A stretch of DNA of 64,000 bases, taken from NCBI GenBank assembly GCA_050741255.1, contig JBOIEQ010000002.1, positions 20,164 through 84,163 on the forward strand, in the 5' to 3' direction. This DNA is from CAZXNF01 sp050741255 (GTDB lineage Bacteria; Pseudomonadota; Gammaproteobacteria; Burkholderiales; SG8-41). The translations under genes were made by a program, and so were the position numbers. A model generated the notes under the pieces. It was not told the DNA's origin. It made no database searches and saw nothing but the letters and a program-made list of their open reading frames with translations. Positions within the stretch are counted from its first letter, which is position 1. Each line of letters starts with the position of its first letter. This document shows positions 16,643 through 28,054 of this stretch, piece after piece.

Positions 16643-17530
16643 CTAGAGTTTGATCTTCGGGTCGAGCCAGTCGCGCAGGCTGTCGCCGAAGAGGTTGAAC
16701 GCGAACACCGCGAGACTGATCGCGATGCCCGGAAAGATGATCATCCAGGGCGCCTGCTGGTAGAAGTCCGCCGCCGATCCCGACAGCATCAGGCCCCACG
16801 ACGGCGTCGGTTCGGTGACGCCGAGGCCGAGGAAGGACAGCGAGGCCTCGGCGAGGATGGCCTGCGCCACGAACGCCGTCAGCATGATGAGGTACGGCGC
16901 AACCACGTTCGGCGCGATGTGCCGGAAGATGATGCGGGTGTGCGAGAACCCGGCCGTGCGCGCGGCATCGATGTAGGGCATCTCGCGGATCGACAGCGCC
17001 GAGGCGCGCACCACGCGCGCCACCTTGGGCACCATCGGCAGGCCGATCGCGACCACCAGGTTCACGTCGACGCCGAGTACCACGTTCTTGCCGAGGATCG
17101 CGACCACCGTGATCGCCAGCACGATGATCGGAAAGGACAGCAGCACGTCCATCACGCGCTGGATCGCCATGTCGGTGCGGCCGCCGAAATAGGCGGACAC
17201 GATGCCGATCACGGCGCCGAGCGTCGCCCCCCAGAACGACGCGAGAAAGCCCACCGCGAGCGCGGTGCGCGCGCCGTAGATGATGCGCGAGAGCACGTCG
17301 CGCCCGAAGGAGTCGGTGCCCAGCCAGTGCGCGCGCGAGGGCGCGGCCAGCATCGATGCGTAATCCACGGTCAGCGGATCGTACGGCGCCACCCACGGCG
17401 CGAAGAGCGCGCATACCGCCATCAGCACGATGAAGACCAGCCCCGCCGCACCGAGCGACTGCTGGCCGATGAAGCGCAGCACCGGATGGCGGCGCTTGGG
17501 GACGGTGTAGGTGGTGGCGGTTGTTGTCAT
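16643..17530 (-). CDS. Peptide-type ABC transporter permease, DppC/OppC family
   Basis: The 295-residue inner-membrane protein has an N-terminal helix, the HWLGTDSFGRDVLSRIIYG segment diagnostic of DppC/OppC proteins, and the EAA loop PYIDAARTAGFSHTRIIFRH that contacts the ATPase. About six hydrophobic segments are visible. The ATG at 17530 is chosen; upstream codons would read through a repeat palindrome. It is fourth in the operon ATPase, binding protein, DppB-like, DppC-like, dehalogenase. Confidence 0.92.
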   Translation of the reverse strand: MTTTATTYTVPKRRHPVLRFIGQQSLGAAGLVFIVLMAVCALFAPWVAPYDPLTVDYASMLAAPSRAHWLGTDSFGRDVLSRIIYGARTALAVGFLASFWGATLGAVIGIVSAYFGGRTDMAIQRVMDVLLSFPIIVLAITVVAILGKNVVLGVDVNLVVAIGLPMVPKVARVVRASALSIREMPYIDAARTAGFSHTRIIFRHIAPNVVAPYLIMLTAFVAQAILAEASLSFLGLGVTEPTPSWGLMLSGSAADFYQQAPWMIIFPGIAISLAVFAFNLFGDSLRDWLDPKIKL

Positions 17531-17568
17531 GTGAGGCTGGATCACCGCAGCTGCCAACACCGGAGAAG

Positions 17569-17650
17569 GTAATGGGTAATGGGTAATGGGTAATGGGAAC
17601 AACCCCGGCGCCGGTGCTTACTCATCACCCATGACTCATTACTCATCACC
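17569..17650. repeat. Text-like imperfect palindrome, TAATGGG family, inside the ABC operon
   Basis: Four tandem copies of a GTAATGG-type heptad (17569-17597) face an inverted arm of CTCATCACC/CTCATTA words (17618-17650). Pairing is imperfect but extended. It fills the gap between the two permease genes, both read on the minus strand. Confidence 0.7.
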
Positions 17651-17654
17651 ACGC

Positions 17655-18602
17655 TCAGCGGTAGCGGATCCGCGGGTCGAACACCGCGTAGAGCAGGTCG
17701 ATCGCGAAGTTGATGAGCACGAAGAACACCGCGACCAGCAGGACGAGCGCCTGGATCATGGTGTAGTCCCCGCGCGAGACGGCCTGCACGAACAGTTTGC
17801 CGATGCCGTTCAGGTTGAACACCTGTTCCGTCACCACCAGCCCGCCGATCAGGAAGGCGAACTCGAGCCCGACCACGGTGATGACCGGCAGCAGCGCGTT
17901 GCGCATGGCGTGGCGCGCCACCACCAGCCGCTCGTAGACGCCCTTGGCGCGGGCGGTGCGGATGTAATCCTCCTGCAGGACTTCGAGGATGGAGGACCGC
18001 ATCATCCGCGTGGCCACCGAGGAGTAGCGGTAGCCCACGGCGATGGCCGGCCAGATGAGCTGCGACAGATTGGCCCAGGGATCCTCGCGGAACGGCGTGA
18101 AGGTCAGCGGCGGGATCCACGAGAAGTAGGTCAGCAGCAGCAGGATGATGATCATGCCGAGCCAGAACGACGGCACCGCCAGCCCGGCGATCGAGAACAC
18201 GCGGATGGACTGGTCGATCCAGGTGTCCTTGAAGATCGCCGACAGGGTGCCTAAGGGCAGCGCCAGCAGGATGGCGAGAATGGTCGCCATCACCGCCACC
18301 TGCAGGGACAGCTCGAGCCGGATGCCGATCTCGTAGGCCACCGGCTTGCCGGTCCACATCGAGTAGCCGAAGTCCCCCTGCAGGATGCCGCCGAACCATT
18401 TCACGAACTGGATCGCCACCGGCCGGTCGAGGCCCAGCCGCGCCCGCTCCTCTTCCACCACGTGCTTCGGCACGTTGGCGCCCTCGAGCATGATCTGCAC
18501 CGGATCGCCCGGCATCGCCCGCAGCATGAAGAACACCAGCAGCGCGACCCCGATCAGCGTCGGGATCATCAGCAGCAGGCGTTGGGCGATGTAGCGCAGC
18601 AT
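17655..18602 (-). CDS. Peptide-type ABC transporter permease, DppB/OppB family
   Basis: The 315-residue inner-membrane protein starts MLRYIAQRLLLMIPTLIGVA, has the family segment MLRAMPGDPVQIMLEG, and carries the EAA loop DYIRTARAKGVYERLVVARH followed by six or so hydrophobic helices. It pairs with the DppC-like permease to form the channel. A palindromic repeat lies on each side, between it and the binding-protein gene upstream and the DppC-like gene downstream. Confidence 0.93.
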   Translation of the reverse strand: MLRYIAQRLLLMIPTLIGVALLVFFMLRAMPGDPVQIMLEGANVPKHVVEEERARLGLDRPVAIQFVKWFGGILQGDFGYSMWTGKPVAYEIGIRLELSLQVAVMATILAILLALPLGTLSAIFKDTWIDQSIRVFSIAGLAVPSFWLGMIIILLLLTYFSWIPPLTFTPFREDPWANLSQLIWPAIAVGYRYSSVATRMMRSSILEVLQEDYIRTARAKGVYERLVVARHAMRNALLPVITVVGLEFAFLIGGLVVTEQVFNLNGIGKLFVQAVSRGDYTMIQALVLLVAVFFVLINFAIDLLYAVFDPRIRYR

Positions 18603-18607
18603 GGGTT

Positions 18608-18682
18608 GCGTGAGGCGTCAGGCGTGAAGCGTGAGGGGTAACGGTCTGGATCGCCTCACCCCTCCCGCCTCACTCCTCACCG
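18608..18682. repeat. Text-like imperfect palindrome, GTGAGGCGTCAGGCGTGA family, inside the ABC operon
   Basis: The left arm 18608-18642 repeats GTGAGGCG-type words; the right arm 18652-18682 is its imperfect inverse (CGCCTCACCCCTCCCGCCTC). It fills the 81-base gap between the binding-protein and DppB-like genes and touches the binding-protein stop codon. Confidence 0.7.
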
Positions 18683-18683
18683 A

Positions 18684-20276
18684 TTACTGGTCCAGCCATA
18701 CGTCCGTCAGGTCCTGCCCCACGTAATGCGAGGGCGTCATTTGCCAGCCCTTCAGCTTGCGGTTCAGCACGATGATGCGGTGCCACCAGATGGTGGGAAC
18801 GGTGTAGGCCTGCTCCAGCGCGCGCTTCTCGAACTCGCGCAGCAGCGCGGTGCGCTTCTTCTTGTCGAGCTCGCCGGACTGCTTGTCGTAGAGGTCGTCC
18901 AGCACACGGTCGGTCTGGCCCGCGTAGTTGATGGCCGACTTGTCGTGCGAGAGGAACTTCTGCAGCTGCAGGTTGGGCTCGTCCATGTAATCGCAGTTGA
19001 AATCGAGCGCGGCGTCGAAGGTCGGGTTGTCGCGCTGCTGCGCGGCCAGATACAGGCGCGTTTCGAGCTGCTCGTGCTTGACGTTGACGCCGAGCTGCCG
19101 CCACTGGTCGATCAGGAACACGCCGACCGGCGTGTACGGCATCGCCACGTTGCGATTGGTCAGCGTGAAGGTGAGGTTGGGAACACCGGCGTCGGCCAGC
19201 AGCTTCTTCGCTTCCGCCCGCGACGCATTGATGTCCTTCGCGAAGCCCGGCAGCTTGACGAGTTCCGCTTCCGGCAATGCGTACTCGTAACCCGGCCGCA
19301 GCAGGCCGCCGACATGCCGCACCAGCGCCACCTTGGACAGCGCCTCGGCGCCGGCCCAGCGGTCGATGGCGAGCGACAGCGCCTTGCGCACGCGCGGGTC
19401 GTCGAAGGGCTTCTTCCTGGTGTTGAACGTCACCACCAGGCTGCACACCCACGGCGACTCCATCACCACCGCCTTGTCGCCCAGGGTCTTCACGATGCGG
19501 TCGCGGTCCGCCGGCGAATGGCCGCGGAATTCCGCGAGCACTTCGCCCGCCGACAGCGCGTTGACCATCGGCGCACCCTGCGTGAAGAGCGCCATGAAAC
19601 CATTCAGGTACGGCTTGCCCTTCTCAAAATAGCCGTCGAAGCGCTTGCCGGTCCAGTGCGAACCGGCGACGTGCTCGACGAAGGTGAAGGGCCCGGTGCC
19701 CATGACGTTGCGCTCGGGCCAGCGCGGGTCCTGCTTCAGCTTCGCCGCGCTGTAGACGCAGTCCCAGGGGCTCGCGAAGTTCGCCAGCATCGAGGCGTTG
19801 GGCTTTTTCAGCTTGAACACGACCGTGAGCGGATCGGGCGTGTCGATGGTCGCGATGTCGGCGTAACCCTCCTCGCGCAGCGACCTGACGCCCGGCGGCG
19901 GCTTGCGGATGCGGTCGTAGGTCGCCTTGATGTCCTCAGAGGTGAAATTCGAGCCGTCGTGGAACTTGACGCCTTTCTTCAGCTTGAAGGTATAGGTCAG
20001 CCCGTCCTTGGACACCGTCCACGACTCGGCAAGGTCACCCTTCACCGAGGGATACTTCGCGGTGTCGAACTTGAGCAGCGTCGAGTAGTGCGGGCGCACC
20101 GGGTGGATGAACGCGAACGACGACTGCGCGTGGCAATCGTAGTTCGGCGGCTCCGCACCGACCGCGAACTTGAGCAGACCGCCCGGAACGGGCGTCTGGG
20201 CGAACGCGGCTCCCGTCCCGGCGCCGAGCATGAGGGCAAGGGCAATCGCGGCAATCCCCATCCAGGTATGTTTCAT
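18684..20276 (-). CDS. Peptide-type ABC transporter substrate-binding protein (SBP family 5)
   Basis: The 530-residue precursor has a signal peptide (MKHTWMGIAAIALALMLGAG, cleaved near AFA/QTP) and no lipobox. Family-5 features are present: SWTVSKDGLTYTFKLKKGVK, FHDGSNFTSEDIKATYDRI, and NTRKKPFDDPRVRKALSLAI. Such proteins bind oligopeptides, opines, nickel chelates or other mid-sized solutes in the periplasm and deliver them to DppBC-type permeases. The gene sits between the ATPase and permease genes of one operon. Confidence 0.92.
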   Translation of the reverse strand: MKHTWMGIAAIALALMLGAGTGAAFAQTPVPGGLLKFAVGAEPPNYDCHAQSSFAFIHPVRPHYSTLLKFDTAKYPSVKGDLAESWTVSKDGLTYTFKLKKGVKFHDGSNFTSEDIKATYDRIRKPPPGVRSLREEGYADIATIDTPDPLTVVFKLKKPNASMLANFASPWDCVYSAAKLKQDPRWPERNVMGTGPFTFVEHVAGSHWTGKRFDGYFEKGKPYLNGFMALFTQGAPMVNALSAGEVLAEFRGHSPADRDRIVKTLGDKAVVMESPWVCSLVVTFNTRKKPFDDPRVRKALSLAIDRWAGAEALSKVALVRHVGGLLRPGYEYALPEAELVKLPGFAKDINASRAEAKKLLADAGVPNLTFTLTNRNVAMPYTPVGVFLIDQWRQLGVNVKHEQLETRLYLAAQQRDNPTFDAALDFNCDYMDEPNLQLQKFLSHDKSAINYAGQTDRVLDDLYDKQSGELDKKKRTALLREFEKRALEQAYTVPTIWWHRIIVLNRKLKGWQMTPSHYVGQDLTDVWLDQ

Positions 20277-20316
20277 GGCTCCTCCTTCGTTCGTTGTTTG
20301 CAGTGCGGAAACAGGG

Positions 20317-22407
<2,091 letters not shown>

Positions 22408-22477
22408 GATGAGCGTCTCGTTGTGGTGATGAAACCGCCCGCAGGCTAGGGGGTGCCCGCGGGTGTGTCAAGCCGGA

Positions 22478-25399
22478 TCAGGCAAGCGCGGCAGCGAGGA
22501 CTTTCGCGACGTGGATGGCGTCCCGACCAGCGCCGTCGTGGATCTGGTGCCGGCAACTCGTGCCGTCAGCAATCAGTAAGGTTTCGGCGGCGGCCTCGCG
22601 CACCGCCGGCAGCAGGCTCGCTTCGGCCATTTTCATGGACACGTCGTAGTGATCGGCGTCGAAGCCGAAGCTGCCCGCCATGCCGCAGCAACTCGACTCG
22701 ACGGTCTTCACCTCGAGCCCGGGTACCAGCTTCAGCACGCGCTCCACCGCCGGCATCGCGGCGAACGCTTTCTGGTGGCAGTGGCCGTGCAGCAGCGCCT
22801 GCTTTTCCGGCAGGGGCTTGAGCTTGAGGTCGAGGCGACCCGCGGCGTGTTCGCGCGCGAGAAACTCCTCGAACAGCATCGCCTGCGCGGCAAGCCTTGT
22901 CGCGTCTTCTCCCGGCAGCATGGAGAGAAATTCGTCGCGCAGTCCGAGGATGCAGGAGGGTTCCAGCCCGATGATGGGGATGCCACGCTCGACGTAGGGC
23001 ATCAGCGCCGCGAGCGTGCGCCGCGCCTCGGCCTTCGCTTCATCGACCAGCCCGGTAGCGAGAAAGGTGCGACCGCAGCACAGCGGGCGGGCCCCGTCCT
23101 CCGCGCGTGCCACATGCACCTGGTAGCCCGCCGCTTCCAGCACGCGGAGCGCCGCGCGCAGATTGTCCGGTTCGAAGCTGTTGTTGAAGGTGTCCGCGAA
23201 CAGCACGACTTCGCCCGCGCCCTGGCCCGGGCGTGCCGTGCGTTGACCATCAAGGAAGGGATCGCCGCGCCACCGCGGCAGGCCGCGCTTCGCGGAAAAG
23301 CCCAGCAGCGTCTCGGACAGCGCGGCGAGCCCTGGAATCGTGTCGCGCAGATTGAATAGCCACGGGAGGCGCGCGCCCCACGCGGCGTAGCGCGGCAGGA
23401 AGGCGACGAGCCGGTCCCTGAGGCTGAGACCATGACGCTTGCGGTAGTGATACAGGAACTCCGTCTTCATCTTCGCCATGTCCACGCCGGTCGGACATTC
23501 GCGCTTGCACCCCTTGCACTGCACGCACAGGTCCATCGCGTCGCGCACGTCGTCGGAAAGTAGCGCGTCCGGGCCGAGTTGGCCGGAAATGGCGAGCCGC
23601 AGCGTATTCGCGCGGCCGCGCGTGAGGTCCTTCTCGTTGCCGGTGGCGCGGAACGACGGACACATCGTGCCCGCGTCGAACTTGCGGCAGTGGCCGTTGT
23701 TGTTGCACATCTCGACGGCCTTGTCGAAGCCGCCCCACTCGCTCCAGTCGAGCGCGGTGGCGATCTTCGGCACGGTGTAGCCGGGCTTGAAGCGGAACAG
23801 CGTGCGGTCGTCCTGCTTGGACGGATGCACGATCTTGCCGGGGTTGAGCAGCCCCTTCGGGTCGAAGATCCCCTTGATCTCCTCGAACGCGGCGACGAGC
23901 TTGGGCCCGTAGAAAGGCGCGATCCATTCGGAGCGCACCAGGCCGTCGCCATGCTCGCCGGAGTAGGCGCCCTTGTATTCTTTCACCAGCTCGGCGGCCT
24001 CCTCGGCGATGGCCCGCATTTTTCCGGCCCCATCGTCGCGCATGTTGAGGATGGGCCGCACGTGCAGTGTGCCGACGGACGCGTGCGCGTACCAGGTGCC
24101 GCGCGTGCCGTGCTTTTCGAAGACACTCGTCAGGCGTTCGGTGTACGCGGCGAGATGTTCGAGCGGCACCGCGCAGTCCTCGATGAAGGACACGGGTTTG
24201 CCGTCGCCCTTCATCGACATCATGATGTTGAGGCCGGCCTTGCGCACCTCCCAGAAGTCGCGTTGCACAGCCGGATCGATCACCTCGACCACGCTGCCGG
24301 GCAGGCCGAAGTCCGCCATCAGTTCGACCAGTTGTTTCAGCTTCGCGAGCTGCTCGTCGCGGTTCTCGCCGGCAAACTCCACCAGCAGGATCGCGTCCGG
24401 GTCGCCTTTCACGCACTGGTCGACGATGGGCCGGAACGCGGGGTTGGAGCGTGCGAGCCCGATCATCGTGCGGTCCACCAGTTCCACGGCGACCGGCTTC
24501 AGTTGCACGATCTGCTGCGGCGCCTCCATCGCGCGGTAGAACGTCGGGAAATGGCAGATGCCGAGCGTCTTGTGCTTCGGCAGCGGCGACAGATTGAGAT
24601 GCAGCCGCTTCGAATACGCCAGGGTGCCTTCGGAGCCGACCAGCAGGTGCGCCATGTTGAAAGCGGGCGCCGCGAGCATATCGAGGTTGTAGCCGGCGAC
24701 CTTGCGCAGCACTTTCGGATAGCGGTGTTCGATCTCCTCGGCCTCGCGCACGAAGATGCCGCGGATCTTCTGCACCAGCTCGCGGTAACCCGCGGGGCCG
24801 CCGAGCTGCGACAGGTCCGCCGGCACGTCGCCGAAGGCATACTCCGCGCCGTCGGCCATCACCGCCTCGATCCCGGCGACGTTGTGCACCATGTTGCCGT
24901 ACTGAATGGAACGCGAACCGCAGGAGTTGTTGCCGGCCATGCCGCCGAGCGTCGCCTGCGCGCTGGTGGACACGTCCACCGGATACCACAGGCCGTGCGG
25001 CTTGAGGTGCGCGTTCAGATGATCGAGCACCATGCCGGGCTGCACGACGGCGACCTTGCTGTCCTGGTCAAAGCTGACGAGCCGGTTCAGATACTTTGAG
25101 TGGTCGATGACCAGCGCCGCACCGACGGTCTGCCCGCATTGCGACGTGCCGCCGCCGCGCGGCAGCACCGGGATGCCCTCCTCCACGGCGATCTGCAGCG
25201 CGATCTGCGCGTCGCGTTCGGTCTTCGGCACCACCACGCCAACGGGCTCGATCTGGTAGATCGAGGCGTCGGTCGAGTAACGGCCGCGCGAAGCAGCGTC
25301 GAACAGGACTTCGCCTTCCAGTTCGCGCTTCAGCCGCTGCGCGAGCGCACTGTCGTCGGCACGGGGATGCAGGCGGAGGGGATGGACGGGCGCGTTCAT
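22478..25399 (-). CDS. FAD- and Fe-S-binding oxidoreductase, D-lactate/glycolate dehydrogenase-like (YdiJ type)
   Basis: The 973-residue protein fuses three parts. First comes a PCMH-type FAD domain (VLPRGGGTSQCGQTVGAALV; GTLGGMAGNNSCGSR is interrupted in form as LGGMAGNNSCG). Second is an FAD-oxidase C-terminal domain ending YSGEHGDGLVRSEW. Third is a ferredoxin/CCG part with CVQCKGCKRECPTGVD, GHCHQKAF and ESSCCGMAGSFG. It probably oxidises a D-2-hydroxy acid, passing electrons to the quinone pool or a carrier. The ATG at 25399 begins MNAPVHPLRLHPRADDS; upstream codons enter the intergenic element. It diverges from a class-V aminotransferase across that element. Confidence 0.9.
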   Translation of the reverse strand: MNAPVHPLRLHPRADDSALAQRLKRELEGEVLFDAASRGRYSTDASIYQIEPVGVVVPKTERDAQIALQIAVEEGIPVLPRGGGTSQCGQTVGAALVIDHSKYLNRLVSFDQDSKVAVVQPGMVLDHLNAHLKPHGLWYPVDVSTSAQATLGGMAGNNSCGSRSIQYGNMVHNVAGIEAVMADGAEYAFGDVPADLSQLGGPAGYRELVQKIRGIFVREAEEIEHRYPKVLRKVAGYNLDMLAAPAFNMAHLLVGSEGTLAYSKRLHLNLSPLPKHKTLGICHFPTFYRAMEAPQQIVQLKPVAVELVDRTMIGLARSNPAFRPIVDQCVKGDPDAILLVEFAGENRDEQLAKLKQLVELMADFGLPGSVVEVIDPAVQRDFWEVRKAGLNIMMSMKGDGKPVSFIEDCAVPLEHLAAYTERLTSVFEKHGTRGTWYAHASVGTLHVRPILNMRDDGAGKMRAIAEEAAELVKEYKGAYSGEHGDGLVRSEWIAPFYGPKLVAAFEEIKGIFDPKGLLNPGKIVHPSKQDDRTLFRFKPGYTVPKIATALDWSEWGGFDKAVEMCNNNGHCRKFDAGTMCPSFRATGNEKDLTRGRANTLRLAISGQLGPDALLSDDVRDAMDLCVQCKGCKRECPTGVDMAKMKTEFLYHYRKRHGLSLRDRLVAFLPRYAAWGARLPWLFNLRDTIPGLAALSETLLGFSAKRGLPRWRGDPFLDGQRTARPGQGAGEVVLFADTFNNSFEPDNLRAALRVLEAAGYQVHVARAEDGARPLCCGRTFLATGLVDEAKAEARRTLAALMPYVERGIPIIGLEPSCILGLRDEFLSMLPGEDATRLAAQAMLFEEFLAREHAAGRLDLKLKPLPEKQALLHGHCHQKAFAAMPAVERVLKLVPGLEVKTVESSCCGMAGSFGFDADHYDVSMKMAEASLLPAVREAAAETLLIADGTSCRHQIHDGAGRDAIHVAKVLAAALA

Positions 25400-25439
25400 G
25401 CCGCGGAATGATAACCGTATCGCACACTGAAGCGCCTCA

Positions 25440-25702
25440 GAGCGCCTAACAGCGTGAAACGCACGTGCGCTGTCACGGGTTTGGCTCAGGGCGAGGCATC
25501 TGCCACCGGCCGTATGGGGTATACGGTCAAGGCAGATAACGACGCCATGGGCCAAACTCGTGCCAGCCCGGAGGGTTACGGCCAGAATCGCCGCTCACTT
25601 TGTCGCCCTCCGGGGGCCGTATTGACATACGCCCCCCATCGGGCTTCGCGTGCCCGACAATTCTGGCCGTAACGCACGCGCGTTTCACACTGTTAGGTGC
25701 TC
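25440..25702. mobile_element. Non-coding three-armed inverted-repeat element, copy 2 (MITE-like)
   Basis: The 263-bp element has outer arms 25440-25470 and 25672-25702 that match at 27 of 31 positions (GAGCGCCTAACAGCGTGAAA against GAGCACCTAACAGTGTGAAA). Two inner pairs lie between them: GTTTGGCTCAGGGC (25479-25492) with an inverse near 25543-25556, and a perfect 14-bp pair GTTACGGCCAGAAT (25575-25588) with 25660-25673. The architecture matches copy 1 at 5450-5705 in size, outer stem plus two inner arms, GAGC ends and a TTGAGCCA/TTTGGCTCA-type word. It lies between divergent genes and codes for nothing convincing. Confidence 0.7.
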
Positions 25703-25737
25703 TAAGCTACCATCGCGCTCCACGCTCAGGAGCTGCC

Positions 25738-26934
25738 ATGACCCTGCACACCGGACGCCATTTTCTGCAAATCCCCGGCCCGACCAACGTGCCCGACCGC
25801 GTGCTGCGCGCCATCGACAGCGCGACTATCGACCACCGCGGGCCCGAGTTCCAGCAACTGGGCCAGGCCGTACTCGCGGGTCTGAAGCCCGTGTTCAAGA
25901 CCAGGGGCACGGTCGTGATCTTTCCGGCATCCGGCACCGGCGCGTGGGAAGCCGCGCTCGTCAACACGCTGTCGCCCGGCGACCGGGTGCTGATGGCCGA
26001 GACCGGCCATTTCGCGACGCTGTGGGAAGGCATGGCGAAGCGGCTCGCCCTGGTGCCCGATTTCATCCCCGGCGACTGGCGCCGCGGCGCCGATCCGGCG
26101 GCCATCGAAGCCAGGCTCGCGGAAGACAAGGGCCACACGATCAAGGCCGTGTGCGTCGTGCACAACGAAACCTCCACGGGCGCGACTTCACGCATCGGCG
26201 AGATCCGCAAGGCTATCGATCGTGCGAAACATCCCGCGCTGTTCATGGTGGATACGATCTCTTCCCTCGCCTCCATCGACTACCGCCACGACGAATGGGG
26301 CGTGGACGTCACCGTCGCCGGCTCGCAGAAGGGCCTGATGCTGCCGCCCGGCTTGTCGTTCAACGCCGTGAGCGACAAGGCGCTCGCCGCCGGCAAGACC
26401 GCGAAGCTGCCGCGGTCGTACTGGAGCTGGGACGAGATGCTCGCGCCGAACAAGAATGGCTTCTTCCCCTACACGCCGGCCACCAACCTGCTCTACGGTC
26501 TGCGCGAGGCGCTCACGATGCTGGTCGAGGAAGAAGGCCTGGAAAACGTGTTCAAGCGCCACGACCGCCACGCCGAAGCCACGCGCCGCGCGGTGCGCGC
26601 GTGGGGCCTGGAGATCCTGTGCCAGAACCCGGCCGAATATTCGAGCGCGCTGACCGCCGTGCTGATGCCCGCCGGCCACGATGAAGCGGCCTACCGCAAG
26701 GTCGTGCTCGAGCACTTCGACATGTCGCTCGGCAGCGGGCTCGGCAAGGTCGCGGGCAAGGTGTTCCGCATCGGCCACCTCGGATCTTTCAACGACCTCA
26801 CGCTGATCGGCACGCTGGCCGGCGTGGAGATGGGCCTCGGCCTCGCGGGGGTTCCGCACAAGAAAGGCGGCGTCGCGGCGGCCATGGAATATCTCGGCGG
26901 CAGCGAGGCACTGAAGACACGCGCGGCGGCCTGA
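25738..26934 (+). CDS. Class-V aminotransferase, serine-glyoxylate/alanine-glyoxylate type
   Basis: The 398-residue PLP enzyme has the opening HTGRHFLQIPGPTNVPDRVL typical of serine-glyoxylate aminotransferases, GTGAWEAALVNTLSPGD, the PLP-binding Asp in FMVDTISSLASID, and the Schiff-base Lys in AGSQKGLMLPPG. It would transfer an amino group between serine or alanine and glyoxylate or pyruvate in the cytoplasm. The start at 25738 gives the usual family length and lies 35 bases beyond the inserted element. The neighbouring 2-hydroxyacid oxidoreductase-like gene on the other strand suits glyoxylate metabolism. Confidence 0.9.
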   Translation: MTLHTGRHFLQIPGPTNVPDRVLRAIDSATIDHRGPEFQQLGQAVLAGLKPVFKTRGTVVIFPASGTGAWEAALVNTLSPGDRVLMAETGHFATLWEGMAKRLALVPDFIPGDWRRGADPAAIEARLAEDKGHTIKAVCVVHNETSTGATSRIGEIRKAIDRAKHPALFMVDTISSLASIDYRHDEWGVDVTVAGSQKGLMLPPGLSFNAVSDKALAAGKTAKLPRSYWSWDEMLAPNKNGFFPYTPATNLLYGLREALTMLVEEEGLENVFKRHDRHAEATRRAVRAWGLEILCQNPAEYSSALTAVLMPAGHDEAAYRKVVLEHFDMSLGSGLGKVAGKVFRIGHLGSFNDLTLIGTLAGVEMGLGLAGVPHKKGGVAAAMEYLGGSEALKTRAAA

Positions 26935-27024
26935 CCGCGCGCGGCAAGGCCGCATGGAACCGAACTTGCTAGGAACTCACTAGCCGGCGGGGGGCATCCC
27001 CCGATTCGCTTCAACGAGGCTTCC

Positions 27025-27996
27025 ATGCACAAGCTTGCACCGCTTCTCCTCCTGCTGTGTTCCACTGCGGTGCCCGCGGCCGACGTGGCGCCTGCCTATC
27101 CCGACCGGCCGGTCCGCTTTATCGTGCTGTCGCCGCCCGGCGGCGGCTCCGACATCACGGCACGGGCGATCGCCCAGAAACTCACCGAAAAGTGGGGCCA
27201 GCAGGTCATCGTCGACACCCGCGCCGGCGCCGGCGGCGTGGTCGGCATGGAAATCGCGGCCAACGCCCGGCCCGACGGCTACACCCTGGTGCTCGGCGGC
27301 ATCGGCCCGGTGGCCGTCGCGCCCAGCATCTACAAGAAGCCGCCCTACGATCCGGTCAAGGACTTCACACCCATCGTGCGCGCGGCCAACGCGCTCAACA
27401 TGCTCGTCGTGCATCCCTCGGTGCCCGCGACCTCGGTAAAGGAACTGATCGCCTACGGCAAGACCTCGAACGCCAAACTCAATTACGGCTCGTCGGGCGC
27501 CGGGCGGGCAGACCATCTCGCCGGCGAAATCTTCAGCAAGATGACCGGCGTCCCCATGCAGCACGTGCCGTACAAGGGCGGTGCGCCGGCGATGGTCGAT
27601 CTGCTGGGCGGCAACATCCAGCTGATATTTTCCACCGTGTCCACCGCCATCGTGCACGTCAAGGCCGGCAAGATCCGTCCGCTCGGCATGACGGCGGCGA
27701 AACGCTCGGAGTTCTTTCCCGACATTCCCACCATCGCGGAAAGCGGCCTGCCCGGCTTCGCCGTCGACAACTGGTACGGCGTGGTGGCGCCGGCCGGCCT
27801 GCCCCGCGCCATCGTCGTCAAACAGCACCGCGACATCAGCGACACGCTCAACCAGCGCGACGTGAAGGAGCGGCTGGCCGGGCTCGGCATCGTCGCCTTT
27901 CCGACCGCGACGCCGGAAGAGTTCGGCGCCTACATCAAGTCAGAAGTCGCCCGCTACGCGAAGATCGTCAAGGAGGCAGGCGTCACCGCCGAATAG
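27025..27996 (+). CDS. Bug/TctC-family periplasmic substrate-binding protein 3
   Basis: The 323-residue precursor opens with MHKLAPLLLLLCSTAVPAAD, then YPDRPVRFIVLSPPGGGSDI, SSGAGRADHLAGEIFSKMTG and HVPYKGGAPAMVDLLGGNIQ. The LSPPGGGSDI form (usual PFPPGGGTDI) slightly alters the first ligand loop. CGAGG upstream serves as RBS. It is followed 58 bases later by another Bug gene; the two differ enough to be old paralogues with separate ligands. Confidence 0.92.
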   Translation: MHKLAPLLLLLCSTAVPAADVAPAYPDRPVRFIVLSPPGGGSDITARAIAQKLTEKWGQQVIVDTRAGAGGVVGMEIAANARPDGYTLVLGGIGPVAVAPSIYKKPPYDPVKDFTPIVRAANALNMLVVHPSVPATSVKELIAYGKTSNAKLNYGSSGAGRADHLAGEIFSKMTGVPMQHVPYKGGAPAMVDLLGGNIQLIFSTVSTAIVHVKAGKIRPLGMTAAKRSEFFPDIPTIAESGLPGFAVDNWYGVVAPAGLPRAIVVKQHRDISDTLNQRDVKERLAGLGIVAFPTATPEEFGAYIKSEVARYAKIVKEAGVTAE

Positions 27997-28054
27997 GCAC
28001 TGCGTGCTGGACAACCCGCGCGGCAGCATCGATCATCGCGCCGGAGGAGACCCG

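Noticed and set aside
25440..25735. N-terminal extension of the aminotransferase from an upstream start at 25600
   Set aside because: It would be translated from the inserted element and adds no family sequence; the ATG at 25738 gives the standard start.
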